From Acinetobacter nectaris CIP 110549 (lineage in GTDB: Bacteria; Pseudomonadota; Gammaproteobacteria; Pseudomonadales; Moraxellaceae): DNA of 64,000 nt. Both the position numbers and the translations under genes were made by a program. Location: contig NZ_KI530734.1 in NCBI RefSeq assembly GCF_000488215.1, forward strand, positions 124,001 through 188,000. The letters run 5' to 3'. Under the pieces are notes generated by a model. The model ran no database searches, was not told where the DNA came from, and was given only the letters and a program-made list of their open reading frames with translations. Below, piece after piece: positions 46,619 to 57,853 of this stretch; within the stretch, counting starts at the first letter, position 1, and every line of letters begins with the position of its first letter.

Positions 46619-47581
46619 TTGATTAAGAACTCTTTTGATGTGTTAATTCGACGACATTTTTTTATTTATACATGCTCTTCTTTAGCTTTATGTACTTTGT
46701 CTCATACAGCAAATGCATCGCATTTTAATTTATGCCTCCCCTCGCAACACCTCATTACAAGTAAAAGACTGAATACTTCTAGACAGCACTTTCGCTATCA
46801 AAGATATCTACATAGAAAATATAAACTAGATGCAGTACCCTTTGAAGATATTACACAAGAGGCTATTCCACCACTGTGGTTTGACCCCAATTCCCCTATA
46901 TTTGCAGAACAACTTTTAGCAGTTTTTGGCAAAACATCTTTATCTTTACGCCTGCAAAACACCGAAAAGAAAACAACCAAAAAACGTACACTTGGCTTTC
47001 AAAAGAAAAAAAGTAAAATTTCAAAAAAGGAGAAGGAGAGACTTTGGGTAAGTGAAGTCTTCGGTGAAATTTCCAAGCTGCTACCATTTCAAAATGGAAT
47101 GGATATTGGCTCCAACTCAAATAGCGATGTATATGTTGAGGTTAATGCTGAAAAAAACTGGGATTTATTTGCAAACTGGAAACTTGATGCAAGTCAGACC
47201 TTTCGTTATGCATCACAAAGTAAAAATTACTCTGAAACTGACTTCAACTTTACACAACAACGTTCAGACAAAGACCTTGCTTCAAATCAATTCTCTATTG
47301 TTAAAAGCTATGCAGAAGAATTCACATGGAGTGATAAACTTTTTATGCAAAAGAAGTTTTTAGATAATAAAAGTATTACCTATGGCATCTATACCAGTGG
47401 TATTTATAGTAAAGAAAAGAAAGATGTCGAACTGCAAAGCTGGGGGCCATATTTTGGTTGGCGTATTCCTATTTGGAGAAACTGGGTATTCTTAGAAAAT
47501 GATGTTTCATATTACAGAGATAGCACAGCAACAGATGGTTATTCTTTTAGTTCAAACATTCAACTCGAAGCAACATTCTAA
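46619..47581 (+). CDS. Putative outer-membrane beta-barrel protein of unknown function
   Basis: About 320 residues if started at the TTG at 46619; a GTG at 46640 is an alternative, and neither has a good ribosome-binding site, so the start is uncertain. A signal peptide is probable (RRHFFIYTCSSLALCTLSHTANA). A basic Lys-rich middle (about 115-145, KKTTKKR and KKKSKISKKEKER) is followed by a region of alternating aromatic strands (DVYVEVNAEKNWDLFANWKLDASQTFRY) that ends in LEATF. The terminal Phe is the signal for the BAM machinery. No family was recognised. It may share an operon with the two preceding genes. Confidence 0.65.
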   Translation: MIKNSFDVLIRRHFFIYTCSSLALCTLSHTANASHFNLCLPSQHLITSKRLNTSRQHFRYQRYLHRKYKLDAVPFEDITQEAIPPLWFDPNSPIFAEQLLAVFGKTSLSLRLQNTEKKTTKKRTLGFQKKKSKISKKEKERLWVSEVFGEISKLLPFQNGMDIGSNSNSDVYVEVNAEKNWDLFANWKLDASQTFRYASQSKNYSETDFNFTQQRSDKDLASNQFSIVKSYAEEFTWSDKLFMQKKFLDNKSITYGIYTSGIYSKEKKDVELQSWGPYFGWRIPIWRNWVFLENDVSYYRDSTATDGYSFSSNIQLEATF

Positions 47582-47582
47582 T

Positions 47583-47617
47583 AAAAAAAGCTGAACCCAA
47601 TTGGATTCAGCTTTTAA
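47583..47617. terminator. Bidirectional terminator between the outer-membrane protein gene and htpG
   Basis: AAAAGCTGAA/TTCAGCTTTT stem extended by CC/GG around AATT, with A- and T-runs on either side. Confidence 0.87.
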
Positions 47618-47649
47618 ATATAACCTAAAAAATCTTTAACTCAATATCA

Positions 47650-49572
47650 TTATTTCATCAATAAGCTATTAATACGTTTTACATATTCAGCAGGGTCTTC
47701 AGGTAAACCACCTTCAGCAATCACAGCTTGGTCAAAAATTACATTTGCCAAATCGTCAAACTGACCTGTCTGCTCTAGCTTTTTAACCAATGGATGTTCA
47801 GGGTTAATTTCTAATGTTGGCTTCACATCAGGTACAGCCTGTCCTGCTTGCTTTAACATACGCACAAGCTGAGGAGACAACTCACCTTCACTCGTCACAA
47901 GACATGCAGGAGAATCGACTAAACGTGTTGTTACACGTACTTCCTTCGTTTTAGCTTTTAATGCATCACCCAGTTTTTCTACAATTGGCTTAAACTGTTC
48001 TTGTGCTTGTTCTAGTGCTTTTTTCTCTTCCGCATCTTGTAAGTCACCAAGATCTACCGCACCTTTAGCAATACTTTGCATTGGCATACCATCAAACTCA
48101 TGCACAAAGTTCATTGCCCATTCATCTACACGGTCAGCCATCAGTAAAACTTCAATACCTTTTTTCTTGAAAAGCTCAAGCTGTGGTGAATTTTTTGCCG
48201 CTGTTAAGCTGTCTGCCGTCACATAATAAATAGACTTTTGGCCTTCCTTCATACGTGCTTTATAGTCAGCCAATGATGTTGAAATTTCATCATTTGTCGA
48301 CGTTGCAAAACGTAGAATTTTTAAAATACGATCGCGGTTTGCAGTATCTTCACCTAAACCTTCTTTAATGACTGAGCCAAACTCAGCATAAAACTTTTTA
48401 AACTTCTCTTGGTCTTGCTCATCTTCTGACTTCGCTAAGCCATCAAGCAATGTAAGTACACGACGCGCATTCCCTTCACGAATCAGTTTTACATCACGGC
48501 TTTCTTGCAATAACTCACGGCTTACATTCAATGGTAAGTCTGCACTATCTACCACACCTTGAACAAAACGTAAGTAATTTGGAATCAGATTATCCGCATC
48601 ATCCATAATAAACACACGTTTTACATACAGCTTAATGCCTGCCTTTGCATCACGTGTGAAAATATCTTGTGATGCTTTACTTGGAATATAAAGCAACTGT
48701 GTATATTCAGTATTTCCTTCTACGCGGTTATGAGACCAAGCTAAAGGTGCTTCATAGTCGTGGGTTAGGTTTTTGTAGAACTCGACATACTGCTCTTCTG
48801 TTACATCATTTTTACTACGCGTCCATAATGCACTTGCAGAGTTAATCGCTTCCCACTCACCTGTTTTAACCATTTGACCACCTTTAGGTTCTTCACCCTC
48901 AGCAGCCTCTTCCTCTTGCCACACTTCTTTTTGCATTTCAATTGGAAGACTAATGTGATCAGAATACTTATTAATAATTTGCTTAACTTTATAACTTTCT
49001 AAGTATTCAACGGCATCATCACGTAAATGCAAAATAATATCTGTACCGCGTGAAGCTTTATCAATGTCTTGAACTTCAAAATCGCCCGTACCGCCGCTAA
49101 TCCAACGTACACCCTCACTTGCTTCAAGACCTGCACGACGCGATTCCACCACAATTTTATCTGCAACAATAAAACCTGAGTAAAAACCAACACCGAACTG
49201 TCCAATTAACTGTGCATCAGACTTCTGATCCCCAGTTAGCTTAGACATAAAATCTTTTGTGCCCGACTTTGCAATCGTACCTAAGTTATCAATCGCCTCT
49301 TGCTGACTTAAACCAATCCCATTGTCTGAAATTGTAATCGTTTTTGCATCTTTGTCTAAAATGACACGAACATGTAAGTCAGGATCATTTTCATAGAAAT
49401 CTGGATGATTAATCCCTTCAAAGCGCAATTTGTCACACGCATCTGAAGCATTTGAAACCAACTCTCTTAGAAATATTTCTGGGTTTGAATATAAAGAATG
49501 CGTCACTAAATGCAAAAGCTGTGCAACTTCAGCTTGGAAACTATAGTTTTTTGGATTACTTTCGGTACTCAT
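47650..49572 (-). CDS. htpG: Molecular chaperone HtpG (Hsp90)
   Basis: 640 residues, normal length. The GHKL ATPase domain has [39 protein letters not shown] and [13 protein letters not shown]. The middle domain has the catalytic loop [23 protein letters not shown]. The C-terminal dimerisation domain follows. It is a cytosolic ATP-driven chaperone with DnaK as partner. A sigma-32 promoter is usual; I did not find a convincing one in the 100 bases upstream. Confidence 0.97.
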   Translation of the reverse strand: MSTESNPKNYSFQAEVAQLLHLVTHSLYSNPEIFLRELVSNASDACDKLRFEGINHPDFYENDPDLHVRVILDKDAKTITISDNGIGLSQQEAIDNLGTIAKSGTKDFMSKLTGDQKSDAQLIGQFGVGFYSGFIVADKIVVESRRAGLEASEGVRWISGGTGDFEVQDIDKASRGTDIILHLRDDAVEYLESYKVKQIINKYSDHISLPIEMQKEVWQEEEAAEGEEPKGGQMVKTGEWEAINSASALWTRSKNDVTEEQYVEFYKNLTHDYEAPLAWSHNRVEGNTEYTQLLYIPSKASQDIFTRDAKAGIKLYVKRVFIMDDADNLIPNYLRFVQGVVDSADLPLNVSRELLQESRDVKLIREGNARRVLTLLDGLAKSEDEQDQEKFKKFYAEFGSVIKEGLGEDTANRDRILKILRFATSTNDEISTSLADYKARMKEGQKSIYYVTADSLTAAKNSPQLELFKKKGIEVLLMADRVDEWAMNFVHEFDGMPMQSIAKGAVDLGDLQDAEEKKALEQAQEQFKPIVEKLGDALKAKTKEVRVTTRLVDSPACLVTSEGELSPQLVRMLKQAGQAVPDVKPTLEINPEHPLVKKLEQTGQFDDLANVIFDQAVIAEGGLPEDPAEYVKRINSLLMK

Positions 49573-49675
49573 AAACTTACCTCTTTGTATAATGACATTA
49601 TTGTGTTGAATGCTTTATGAATGGAGGAAGACATCGAGTTTTTCAAGACAATTACTTAATTTTTTTAAATGTCTG

Positions 49676-49705
49676 CATAAAAAAACCCCACTCTTTTGAG
49701 TGAGG
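49676..49705 (-). terminator. Terminator upstream of htpG, for the ompW-like transcript
   Basis: On the minus strand CCTCACTC-AAAA-GAGTGGGG (one mismatch) followed by seven T. It lies about 170 bases after the ompW-like stop and would insulate htpG. Confidence 0.8.
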
Positions 49706-49772
49706 TGCGCTTATCAAAAACAGTAAAGATTCCCCATTTAATTTGTTATTGCACGCTTTATTATTATTTTAA

Positions 49773-49861
49773 ATGCATACAGTTTAGATTGCTCTGTTTT
49801 ACCCCAAGACATAGCAACTTGCTTATATTCACAAATGATTACTCAACTAAACTGTATACAT
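49773..49861 (-). other. Long-armed inverted repeat in the 3' region of the ompW-like gene
   Basis: ATACAGTTTAG (49777-49787) is the exact complement of CTAAACTGTAT (49847-49857). With one mismatch the arms extend to 15 bases (49773-49787 with 49847-49861). The 59-base interior has a small AGCA/TGCT pairing. It begins 11 bases after the stop codon. It could be a stable 3' UTR, a small RNA, or a miniature element; no target-site duplication was found. Confidence 0.5.
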
Positions 49862-49871
49862 ATTTTGAAAA

Positions 49872-50477
49872 TTAGAAACGGTAACTATAACCAACAGTAT
49901 ATACCCAAGGATTTACTTTTAAATCACCAATATATGTACCATTTAATTTAAGTTTAGATTTTACATTTGCATAGCGTACATCAGCAAATAGCCCCCAATT
50001 ATCTTCTGCTTGTGGCTTAAAGTTCAGACCAACTTGTCCTGCCACACCATAGCCAACTTTTGCATCTAGCTGATGTTTTTCACCATTTAATTTTTCATCA
50101 AAAGGGATAACTGCTGTCATGCCCACACCAACATATGGTGTAAAACCTGTAGTGTTATTAAAGTTATATTTTACCGTTAATGTTGGTGGTAAATGTCTGA
50201 ATGAAGCGATTTTTGTGCCATTACTTGTCACATGCTGTTTAAATGGTGTTGCCAACAATAATTCAGCCGATACACCTGTATTATCAAAAAAATACTCAAT
50301 AGATGGTGTAAAACTATACGAATGATCCGCTTTTACATGCGTTAATGCACCTTGTGCAAGCGTATTATTATCCTCTGTTGGAACTAATGCACTCACCCCC
50401 AACTTTACTTGAAAGTTACCTGCAAAACTTGCAGAAGATAAAGCAACCAAAGATAAAACAACTAATTTTTTCAACAT
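49872..50477 (-). CDS. ompW: OmpW-family outer-membrane protein
   Basis: 201 residues. The signal peptide MLKKLVVLSLVALSSASFA is followed by an eight-stranded barrel pattern: FQVKLGVSALVP, TPSIEYFFDNTGVSAELLLATPFKQ, LPPTLTVKYNF, GFTPYVGVGM, and a final VNPWVYTVGYSYRF with the C-terminal Phe. OmpW proteins allow passage of small hydrophobic molecules and respond to stress. Single gene, AT-rich upstream region with palindromes. Confidence 0.92.
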   Translation of the reverse strand: MLKKLVVLSLVALSSASFAGNFQVKLGVSALVPTEDNNTLAQGALTHVKADHSYSFTPSIEYFFDNTGVSAELLLATPFKQHVTSNGTKIASFRHLPPTLTVKYNFNNTTGFTPYVGVGMTAVIPFDEKLNGEKHQLDAKVGYGVAGQVGLNFKPQAEDNWGLFADVRYANVKSKLKLNGTYIGDLKVNPWVYTVGYSYRF

Positions 50478-50876
50478 TTTAAATCTTCTAAATAACCACT
50501 AAATTAATAATATTTATATTATTATTAATATGCAACTCTATTTTAATAAAAATTAAAATAATATTATTAAGATACTGTTATTTATAAATATTTATTAAAT
50601 TCATATTATTTTAGTCGGGATTAATTTTATTATAACCAACTCTAAAGGTTGGAATTAAAATAAATCATACTATATTAGTAAAGTATTTTAATTAATCAGA
50701 TTAAAAATTAAATAATATTATTATTTAGCACATATATTCTTTTATTAACTTTTCAATCACCTAATAAATAAGAGTAAAAAATAGACAGTTTTTAAGCGGT
50801 TGTTTAGGATGAATAAATATTATGTGGACTCACTGACTCGCTTCTATACAATATGTGACACGGATTGGAGTAAATA
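50478..50876. other. Very AT-rich intergenic region between the ompW-like gene and the permease gene
   Basis: 399 bases. Near the ompW-like start it holds TTAATAATA (50504-50512) facing TATTATTAA (50520-50528), and CCAAC/GTTGG at 50636-50652. An FNR-type site was not found. No ORF with good signals is present. Confidence 0.5.
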
Positions 50877-52244
50877 ATGTCACAGACATCATCTTTAAAG
50901 CGTGGATTAAGTACGCGCCACATACGTTTTTTGGGGCTCGGTTCTGCCATTGGAACAGGGCTCTTTTATGGTTCAGCTTCAGCAATTCAGCTCGCAGGAC
51001 CATCAGTTATTCTGGCTTATATTTTAGCTGGGCTTGCAATTTATGTCGTCATGCGAGCACTTGGGGAAATGGCTGTACATAACCCTGTTTCAGACTCTTT
51101 TAGTCGTTATGCAACCGAATATATTGGTCCACTTTGGGGGTTTACCGCAGGCTGGACATATGTCTTTGAAATGGTCATCGTTGCCATTGCCGATGTTACT
51201 GCCTTTGGTATTTACATGGGTTTTTGGTTTCCTGATGTCCCTCGTTGGACTTGGATTCTATCTCTTATATTTTTCTTAGGTGGAATAAACCTTATTCACG
51301 TTAAAGTATATGGTGAACTTGAGTTCTGGCTATCTATTATTAAAGTCAGCGCAATCGTTGCTATGATTCTTGGTGGATTAGGCATCTTACTTTATGGCTT
51401 CCATTTACCACAAACAACAGTCACACCAAGCATTACCAATCTTTGGCAGCATGGTGGTTTCATGCCTAATGGAATTGGGGGCTTTATTGCTTGCTTCTCT
51501 GTAGTTGTCTTTGCATTTGGTGGTGTAGAGGTTATTGGTATTACAGCCGGCGAGTCTAAAGACCCTAAAAAAGCAATTCCACATGCGATTAATGCGGTAC
51601 CTTTCCGTATTCTTTTATTCTATGTACTCACTATTTTTGTACTGCTTTCAATTTTCCCTTGGAATCAAATTGGAGGAAATGGCAGTCCATTTGTACAAAT
51701 CTTTGAAGGTCTTGGCATTAAATCTGCTGCTGCAGTCTTAAATATCGTTGTGATTACCGCTGCAATTTCAGCAATTAATAGTGATGTTTTTGGCGCTGGC
51801 CGTATGATGTATGGCATGGCAAAAAAAGGACAAGCACCTGAAAGCTTTGGAAAGACTTCAAAACATGGTGTGCCATGGATGACGATTGTTGTGATGGCAG
51901 GCGTTCTACTCGTTGGTGTTGTCTTAAATTACCTTATTCCTGAAAATGTATTTGAAATCATTGCTTCTATTGGTACTTTTGCGACTGTATATGTATGGCT
52001 CATGATTTTACTTGCACACTTCGGTATGCGTAAGAAACTTTCTGCTGAAGAAATTAAGAAATTAGACTTTCCTGTTGTTGGTTGGCCAATTGCACCTGTA
52101 CTAGCTACCCTGTTTATGGCTTTTGTTATTGGTCTTATAGGGTACTTCCCAGACTTACGCCCTGCGCTCTATGTTGGCGGTGTTTGGTTAGTTATTCTCA
52201 TTGCAATCTACGCCATTTGGATCAAACCCAAAAAATTAGTTTAG
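50877..52244 (+). CDS. Amino acid permease (AAT/APC family, ProY-like)
   Basis: 455 residues with about 12 membrane helices. The start [40 protein letters not shown] is the APC substrate-binding GSxIGxG region, and [24 protein letters not shown] is typical of the AAT group (ProY, GabP, CycA). It imports an amino acid with protons; ProY-like proline or histidine-type substrates are only a guess. Single gene; GGAG lies about 8 bases before the ATG, and a strong terminator follows. Confidence 0.88.
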   Translation: MSQTSSLKRGLSTRHIRFLGLGSAIGTGLFYGSASAIQLAGPSVILAYILAGLAIYVVMRALGEMAVHNPVSDSFSRYATEYIGPLWGFTAGWTYVFEMVIVAIADVTAFGIYMGFWFPDVPRWTWILSLIFFLGGINLIHVKVYGELEFWLSIIKVSAIVAMILGGLGILLYGFHLPQTTVTPSITNLWQHGGFMPNGIGGFIACFSVVVFAFGGVEVIGITAGESKDPKKAIPHAINAVPFRILLFYVLTIFVLLSIFPWNQIGGNGSPFVQIFEGLGIKSAAAVLNIVVITAAISAINSDVFGAGRMMYGMAKKGQAPESFGKTSKHGVPWMTIVVMAGVLLVGVVLNYLIPENVFEIIASIGTFATVYVWLMILLAHFGMRKKLSAEEIKKLDFPVVGWPIAPVLATLFMAFVIGLIGYFPDLRPALYVGGVWLVILIAIYAIWIKPKKLV

Positions 52245-52251
52245 ATACTTT

Positions 52252-52277
52252 GCCCACATATTTTGTGGGCTTTTTAT
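52252..52277 (+). terminator. Terminator after the amino acid permease gene
   Basis: GCCCACA/TGTGGGC stem with loop TATTT, followed by TTTTTATT. Confidence 0.9.
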
Positions 52278-52351
52278 TCTTTACTTTATTTGGCTTAAAT
52301 AAATTTATCACATAGAATGTTAGATCAAAAATACATCAAAATGATAAATCA

Positions 52352-53536
52352 ATGAAAAACCCCTCTTTTGCCTGTATAAGTGTTGCATTCATCTTTCTCA
52401 TTAATATGCTTGGTACAACATTACCAACAGCCATTTACCCCATCTATCAAGCTGAACAACATATTACAAGTTTTACAATCACTCTCATTTTCGCAACTTA
52501 TGCTCTTGGTGTCATCATTGCTCTACTTACCATGGGAAGCTGGTCTGATCAGTTAGGTCGTAAGCCTATATTATTCTTAGGGCTCATTTTTTCAATAATC
52601 TCTGCCCTATTCTTTACATTTGGTCACTCGGTAGGACTATGGCTTATCGCACGCCTATTCTCTGGCTTTTCAGCAGGGTTATATGCCTCAACAGCAACAG
52701 TGATGATTTTAGAACTTGCTCCAAAAAACTGGAGTAAAGTTGCAACGCTTATCGCAAGTGGTGCCAATATTCTAGGTTTAGGTCTTGGCCCCCTCATTGG
52801 TGGAGTCATTGTAGAAAGTTTACCAAATCCTGAAATAATGCCTTATATCATTCACATCTTACTTTCTATATTTACCATCTGCCTACTTTGTTTTATTCCA
52901 GAAAGTCAGCCAAAAGCATCTCAAATTCACTTAAAAATACAACGTTTAGCATTACCAAATGAGGTTAAAAACATCTTTGTCCCTGTTGCTATTGCAGGGT
53001 TCTCAGGCTTCATGGTTATGGGGTTTTACTCTTCTATTATCCCATCTATTTTAAACCATATTTTTGAAGTTCATCATGCTGTTCAAATTGGACTGACTAT
53101 CTTCATTTTGTTTATTGCATCTGTTTTAGGGCAAATGAGCGAGCCTTTTATTACAAAAGAAAAACGTGAATTTGTAGGATGTTATGCACTACTCTTAGGA
53201 TTACTTCCTTTTACATTATGTATTTACTTTAAAAATTTTATGCTGCTTTATATTGCAACAGCTTTATGCGGTTGGGGGCAAGGACTTAGCTTTAGAGCCT
53301 GCTTAGCAAACTTGGCACAGCATAGCCCTAAAGAATATAAAGCTGCCATTACATCTAGTTTTTTTGTCATTATTTATTTGGGTATGTCTATTCCTGTCAT
53401 TGGTATGGGAATACTCAATCAGTTTGTAACACTAAAAACTGCAACTCTGACATATTTGGGTACTGTTTTTATTATTCTTACCACAGCAATTATACTTCTG
53501 CGCAGATATTACCAATCCATAAAAAAGGCACCCTAA
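52352..53536 (+). CDS. MFS transporter
   Basis: 394 residues, 12 predicted membrane segments. The loop 2-3 motif is GSWSDQLGRKPILFLGL, the antiporter-type G-rich stretch of helix 5 is ASGANILGLGLGPLIGGVIVE, and FSGFSAGLYASTATVMI is helix 4. A drug or metabolite exporter is likely; the substrate cannot be read. Its stop codon lies within the loop of the terminator shared with rpoC. Confidence 0.87.
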   Translation: MKNPSFACISVAFIFLINMLGTTLPTAIYPIYQAEQHITSFTITLIFATYALGVIIALLTMGSWSDQLGRKPILFLGLIFSIISALFFTFGHSVGLWLIARLFSGFSAGLYASTATVMILELAPKNWSKVATLIASGANILGLGLGPLIGGVIVESLPNPEIMPYIIHILLSIFTICLLCFIPESQPKASQIHLKIQRLALPNEVKNIFVPVAIAGFSGFMVMGFYSSIIPSILNHIFEVHHAVQIGLTIFILFIASVLGQMSEPFITKEKREFVGCYALLLGLLPFTLCIYFKNFMLLYIATALCGWGQGLSFRACLANLAQHSPKEYKAAITSSFFVIIYLGMSIPVIGMGILNQFVTLKTATLTYLGTVFIILTTAIILLRRYYQSIKKAP

Positions 53537-53546
53537 GGTGCCTTTT
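53521..53546. terminator. Bidirectional terminator between the MFS gene and rpoC
   Basis: AAAAGGCACC/GGTGCCTTTT stem with loop CTAA. The TAA stop of the MFS gene is in the loop, so the last codons form the left arm. It also ends the rpoBC transcript from the other side. Confidence 0.88.
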
Positions 53547-53569
53547 CAATATTACTTTAACAGCAAATT

Positions 53570-56500
53570 TTAGAACTGTTCTTCATTCAATGCTTGGCTA
53601 AATGCTTGATCAACATCGCTAAAGTCATTTTGAAGTTCATACTCAGCAGCTTCAGACTCTTGACGACGACGCTCTAAGTGGTATGCCAAGCCCGTACCTG
53701 CTGGAATTAGACGACCAACAACCACGTTCTCTTTAAGACCACGTAAATCATCTTCTTTACCTGTTACAGCAGCTTCTGTTAAGACACGTGTTGTCTCTTG
53801 GAACGATGCAGCAGAGATAAATGAATCTGTAGACAATGATGCTTTTGTAATACCCATCAATTGACGGTCAAACTTCGCAGGGAACTTGTTTTGTGCCAAT
53901 ACTGCTAGGTTTTCTTGCATTACACGGATGTAATCTACTTGCTCACCTTTGATGAAGCTTGTATCACCACCATCAACAATATCTACTTTACGAAGCATTT
54001 GACGAACAACAACTTCGATGTGCTTATCGTTGATTTTTACACCTTGTAAACGGTAAACATCTTGTACTTCATTAACGATATAGTTTGTTAATGCAACTTC
54101 GCCTTTTAGACGTAAGATGTCATGTGGGTTCTGTGGACCATCAGAGATCACTTCACCACGGTTTACATGTTCGCCTTCAAACACGTTGATTTGACGCCAT
54201 TTTGGAATCAGCTCTTCGTAGATTTCAGCACCATCATCAGGCGTAATTACAAGACGATATTTACCTTTAGTCTCTTTACCAAAGCTTACAACACCTGAAA
54301 TTTCAGCAAGGATTGCATGTTCTTTTGGCTTACGTGCTTCGAACAAGTCGGCAACACGCGGCAGACCACCGGTAATATCACGTGTACGAGATGATTCTTG
54401 TGGTACACGACCGATAACGTCACCGACACCAATTGTTTCGCCATCACGAACAGTCACAATTGTGTTTTGTGGTAGGAAGTAGAACTGCTCACCACCATCA
54501 GCTGTATCAAGTACGATCGCTGGACGTAAATCTTTACCAGAAGCAGGACGTGCTGTTACAGGTAAGATTTCAACAGTTGTCATACCTGTTGTGTCATCAG
54601 TTTTCGATGTTGCAGTCGAACCATCAACAATTTGTGAGAAGCGTGCTTTACCAGCAACTTCTGTTACAAGTGGATGTGTATGCGGATCCCATGTTGCAAC
54701 GATACCGCCAGCTTCTACAGCTTGACCATCTTTAAGTAAGATGCTTGCACCGTAAGGTAGTTTATAACGCTCGCGCTCACGACCTAACTCATCTGCAATA
54801 CCTACTTCACCAGAACGTGACACAGAAACTTGGTGTCCTTTCGAGTGTTGTACAGTTTTCACATTATGGAAGCGTACAGTACCTTTATTACGTACTTGAA
54901 CACTGTTTGCAGCAGATGTTCTGCTTGCTGCACCACCAACGTGGAACGTACGCATTGTTAACTGTGTACCTGGCTCACCAATAGATTGAGCAGCCATTAC
55001 ACCCACAGACTCACCTGGATTTACCAAGTGACCGCGAGCAAGGTCACGACCGTAACAGTTCGCACACACACCGAATGTAGATTCACAGCTTACAACTGAA
55101 CGAACTTTAACTTCATCGACACCTGCCTCTTCAAGGTAAGCAGCGATTTTTTCGTCAATGAGTGTACCTTTCGGTAAAACGATCTCATCATCAGAAGCAC
55201 GACGTACATCCTCAGCAGTTACACGACCAAGTACACGATCACGTAATGCTTCAATTACATCACCACCTTGAATTAATGGTGTCATGACTAAGCCACCAGC
55301 AGTACCACAATCTGGTTCTGTGATTACTAAATCTTGTGCAACGTCTACTAGACGACGTGTTAGGTAACCCGAGTTCGCTGTCTTCAATGCTGTATCGGCC
55401 AAACCTTTACGCGCACCGTGTGTTGAAATAAAGTACTGAAGTACTGTTAGACCTTCGCGGAAGTTTGCTTTAATCGGTGTTTCAATAATCGAGCCATCTG
55501 GTTTTGCCATCAGACCACGCATACCTGCAAGCTGACGAATCTGTGCAGCACTACCACGCGCTCCAGAGTCCGACATCATATAGATACTGTTGAATGATTT
55601 TTGTTTCTCATCTTCACCTTTCTTGTTTTTAACAAGAGTAGAAGACAAGTTATCCATCATCGCTTTAGCAACTTGGTCGTTTGTGCGCGCCCAAATATCG
55701 ACAACTTTGTTATAACGTTCACCAGCAGTTACGAAACCTTGCTCGAATTGATCTTCAATTTCACGAACTTCAGCTTCTGCTTTATCAATGATCACTTGTT
55801 TTGTTGGTGGAATCACCATATCTTCCATACCAACAGACACACCTGAGCGTGTTGCTTGACGGAAACCAAGGTACATCAATTGGTCAGCAAAAATAACCGA
55901 GTCTTTTAGACCAAGTTTACGGTAACAAGTGTTAATCAACTTAGAAATGTTTTTCTTCGTCATTTCAAGGTTGATCATGTCAAAGCTTAAACCTTCAGGA
56001 ACAACTTCCCAAAGTAAGCAACGACCTGGTGTTGTATCAACGATAATGGTTTGCTTTTCACGGTTACCATTTTCATCAATAATCGTTTGGTGTACACGTA
56101 CTTTCACACGCGCATGCATGTTTACTTGACGTGTTGCAAGCGCACGGTTTACTTCGTGAGTATCTGCAAACACCATACCTTCACCTTGTGCATTTACCGC
56201 ATCACGCGTGATGTAGTAAAGACCCAATACAACGTCCTGAGAAGGTACGATGATTGGTTCACCATTTGCAGGTGACAAGATGTTATTTGTAGACATCATT
56301 AACGCACGCGCTTCAAGCTGTGCTTCAAGTGTCAATGGTACGTGAACCGCCATTTGGTCACCATCGAAGTCGGCGTTAAATGCCGCACATACGAGTGGGT
56401 GTAGACGAATCGCTTTACCTTCGATAAGTACAGGTTCGAATGCTTGTAGACCAAGACGGTGAAGTGTTGGTGCACGGTTCAACATCACTGGATGTTGACG

Positions 56501-57763
56501 AATTACGTTTGCAAGTACATCCCATACTTCAGGTGTTTCACGCTCAACCATTTTCTTCGCAGCTTTAATGGTTGTTGCTTGACCTGATGCTTGTAGCTTC
56601 GCAAAAATAAATGGTTTGAATAATTCAAGTGCCATTTTTTTCGGTAAACCACATTGATGAAGACGTAGCGTTGGACCCACTGTGATTACAGAACGACCAG
56701 AATAGTCTACACGCTTACCTAACAAGTTCTGACGGAAACGACCTTGCTTACCTTTGATCATGTCTGCCAAAGATTTTAATGGACGTTTATTAGAACCCGT
56801 AATTGCACGACCACGACGACCGTTATCAAGCAATGCATCTACAGACTCTTGTAACATACGTTTTTCGTTACGTACGATAATGTCTGGTGCAGCTAAGTCT
56901 AAAAGACGTTTTAAACGGTTGTTACGGTTAATCACACGACGATATAAATCGTTTAAGTCAGATGTCGCAAAACGACCACCTTCAAGTGGTACTAATGGAC
57001 GTAGATCTGGTGGAAGTACTGGAAGTACATTTAACACCATCCATTCTGGCTTATTGTTTGATTGATAGAATGCTTCCATCAATTTCAAACGCTTAGATGC
57101 TTTTTTCAGTTTTGTTTCTGAAGTTGTTTGAGGGATTTCTTCACGTAAACGAGAAATCTCTGCTTCAAGATCGATATCTTTTAATAGATCTTGAACAGCT
57201 TCAGCACCCATTTTTGCTGAAAATTCATCGCCATGCTCTTCTAAAGCTGTGAAGTATTCTTCATCATTTAAAAGTTGATACTTTTCAAGCTCTGTTAGAC
57301 CTGGATCTGTTACAACATAAGATTCGAAATACAATACGCGTTCAATATCACGTAGTGTCATATCTAATAACAAACCAATACGGCTTGGTAATGATTTTAA
57401 GAACCAAATATGTGCAGTTGGTGTTGCAAGGTCAATGTGACCCATACGTTCACGACGAACTTTTGCAGTTGTTACTTCAACGCCACATTTTTCACAAATG
57501 ACGCCTTTGTACTTCATACGCTTGTATTTACCACACAAGCATTCGTAATCTTTTACTGGACCAAAGATTTTGGCACAGAATAAACCATCACGTTCTGGTT
57601 TAAACGTACGATAGTTAATGGTTTCAGGCTTTTTCACTTCGCCATGAGACCATGATTTAATCATTTCTGGTGATGCAAGACCAATACGGATGCGATCAAA
57701 CTCAACTGGAGTATGACCGTCAGAGTCCGTTTTTTTACGCATGATATCGAGCAAGTCTTTCAA
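53570..57763 (-). CDS. rpoC: RNA polymerase beta-prime subunit
   Basis: 1397 residues when started at the TTG at 57763 ([15 protein letters not shown]), which has GGAGA four bases upstream. A longer frame with an ATG at 57814 (17 more residues) has no family support. The zinc ribbon is [20 protein letters not shown], the catalytic Mg site is [12 protein letters not shown], and the second zinc site lies around [20 protein letters not shown]. The trigger-loop and jaw regions follow, ending in a short acidic tail. Cotranscribed with rpoB (90-base gap). Confidence 0.96.
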   Translation of the reverse strand: MKDLLDIMRKKTDSDGHTPVEFDRIRIGLASPEMIKSWSHGEVKKPETINYRTFKPERDGLFCAKIFGPVKDYECLCGKYKRMKYKGVICEKCGVEVTTAKVRRERMGHIDLATPTAHIWFLKSLPSRIGLLLDMTLRDIERVLYFESYVVTDPGLTELEKYQLLNDEEYFTALEEHGDEFSAKMGAEAVQDLLKDIDLEAEISRLREEIPQTTSETKLKKASKRLKLMEAFYQSNNKPEWMVLNVLPVLPPDLRPLVPLEGGRFATSDLNDLYRRVINRNNRLKRLLDLAAPDIIVRNEKRMLQESVDALLDNGRRGRAITGSNKRPLKSLADMIKGKQGRFRQNLLGKRVDYSGRSVITVGPTLRLHQCGLPKKMALELFKPFIFAKLQASGQATTIKAAKKMVERETPEVWDVLANVIRQHPVMLNRAPTLHRLGLQAFEPVLIEGKAIRLHPLVCAAFNADFDGDQMAVHVPLTLEAQLEARALMMSTNNILSPANGEPIIVPSQDVVLGLYYITRDAVNAQGEGMVFADTHEVNRALATRQVNMHARVKVRVHQTIIDENGNREKQTIIVDTTPGRCLLWEVVPEGLSFDMINLEMTKKNISKLINTCYRKLGLKDSVIFADQLMYLGFRQATRSGVSVGMEDMVIPPTKQVIIDKAEAEVREIEDQFEQGFVTAGERYNKVVDIWARTNDQVAKAMMDNLSSTLVKNKKGEDEKQKSFNSIYMMSDSGARGSAAQIRQLAGMRGLMAKPDGSIIETPIKANFREGLTVLQYFISTHGARKGLADTALKTANSGYLTRRLVDVAQDLVITEPDCGTAGGLVMTPLIQGGDVIEALRDRVLGRVTAEDVRRASDDEIVLPKGTLIDEKIAAYLEEAGVDEVKVRSVVSCESTFGVCANCYGRDLARGHLVNPGESVGVMAAQSIGEPGTQLTMRTFHVGGAASRTSAANSVQVRNKGTVRFHNVKTVQHSKGHQVSVSRSGEVGIADELGRERERYKLPYGASILLKDGQAVEAGGIVATWDPHTHPLVTEVAGKARFSQIVDGSTATSKTDDTTGMTTVEILPVTARPASGKDLRPAIVLDTADGGEQFYFLPQNTIVTVRDGETIGVGDVIGRVPQESSRTRDITGGLPRVADLFEARKPKEHAILAEISGVVSFGKETKGKYRLVITPDDGAEIYEELIPKWRQINVFEGEHVNRGEVISDGPQNPHDILRLKGEVALTNYIVNEVQDVYRLQGVKINDKHIEVVVRQMLRKVDIVDGGDTSFIKGEQVDYIRVMQENLAVLAQNKFPAKFDRQLMGITKASLSTDSFISAASFQETTRVLTEAAVTGKEDDLRGLKENVVVGRLIPAGTGLAYHLERRRQESEAAEYELQNDFSDVDQAFSQALNEEQF

Positions 57764-57853
57764 TTCTTCTCTCCGTGTGCCGAGGGAATTCATGTATTCA
57801 CTCGGCAGGGTCACAAATATTGTTTGTTACTGAAATTTGATGAGCTTTACAGC

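Noticed and set aside
49773..49861. Calling the inverted repeat an insertion sequence end or MITE
   Set aside because: No transposase, no target-site duplication, and only one copy in the window.
54433..54984. Open frames on the plus strand inside rpoC
   Set aside because: They are shadows of the strongly conserved rpoC frame on the other strand; their products are low-complexity and lack start signals.
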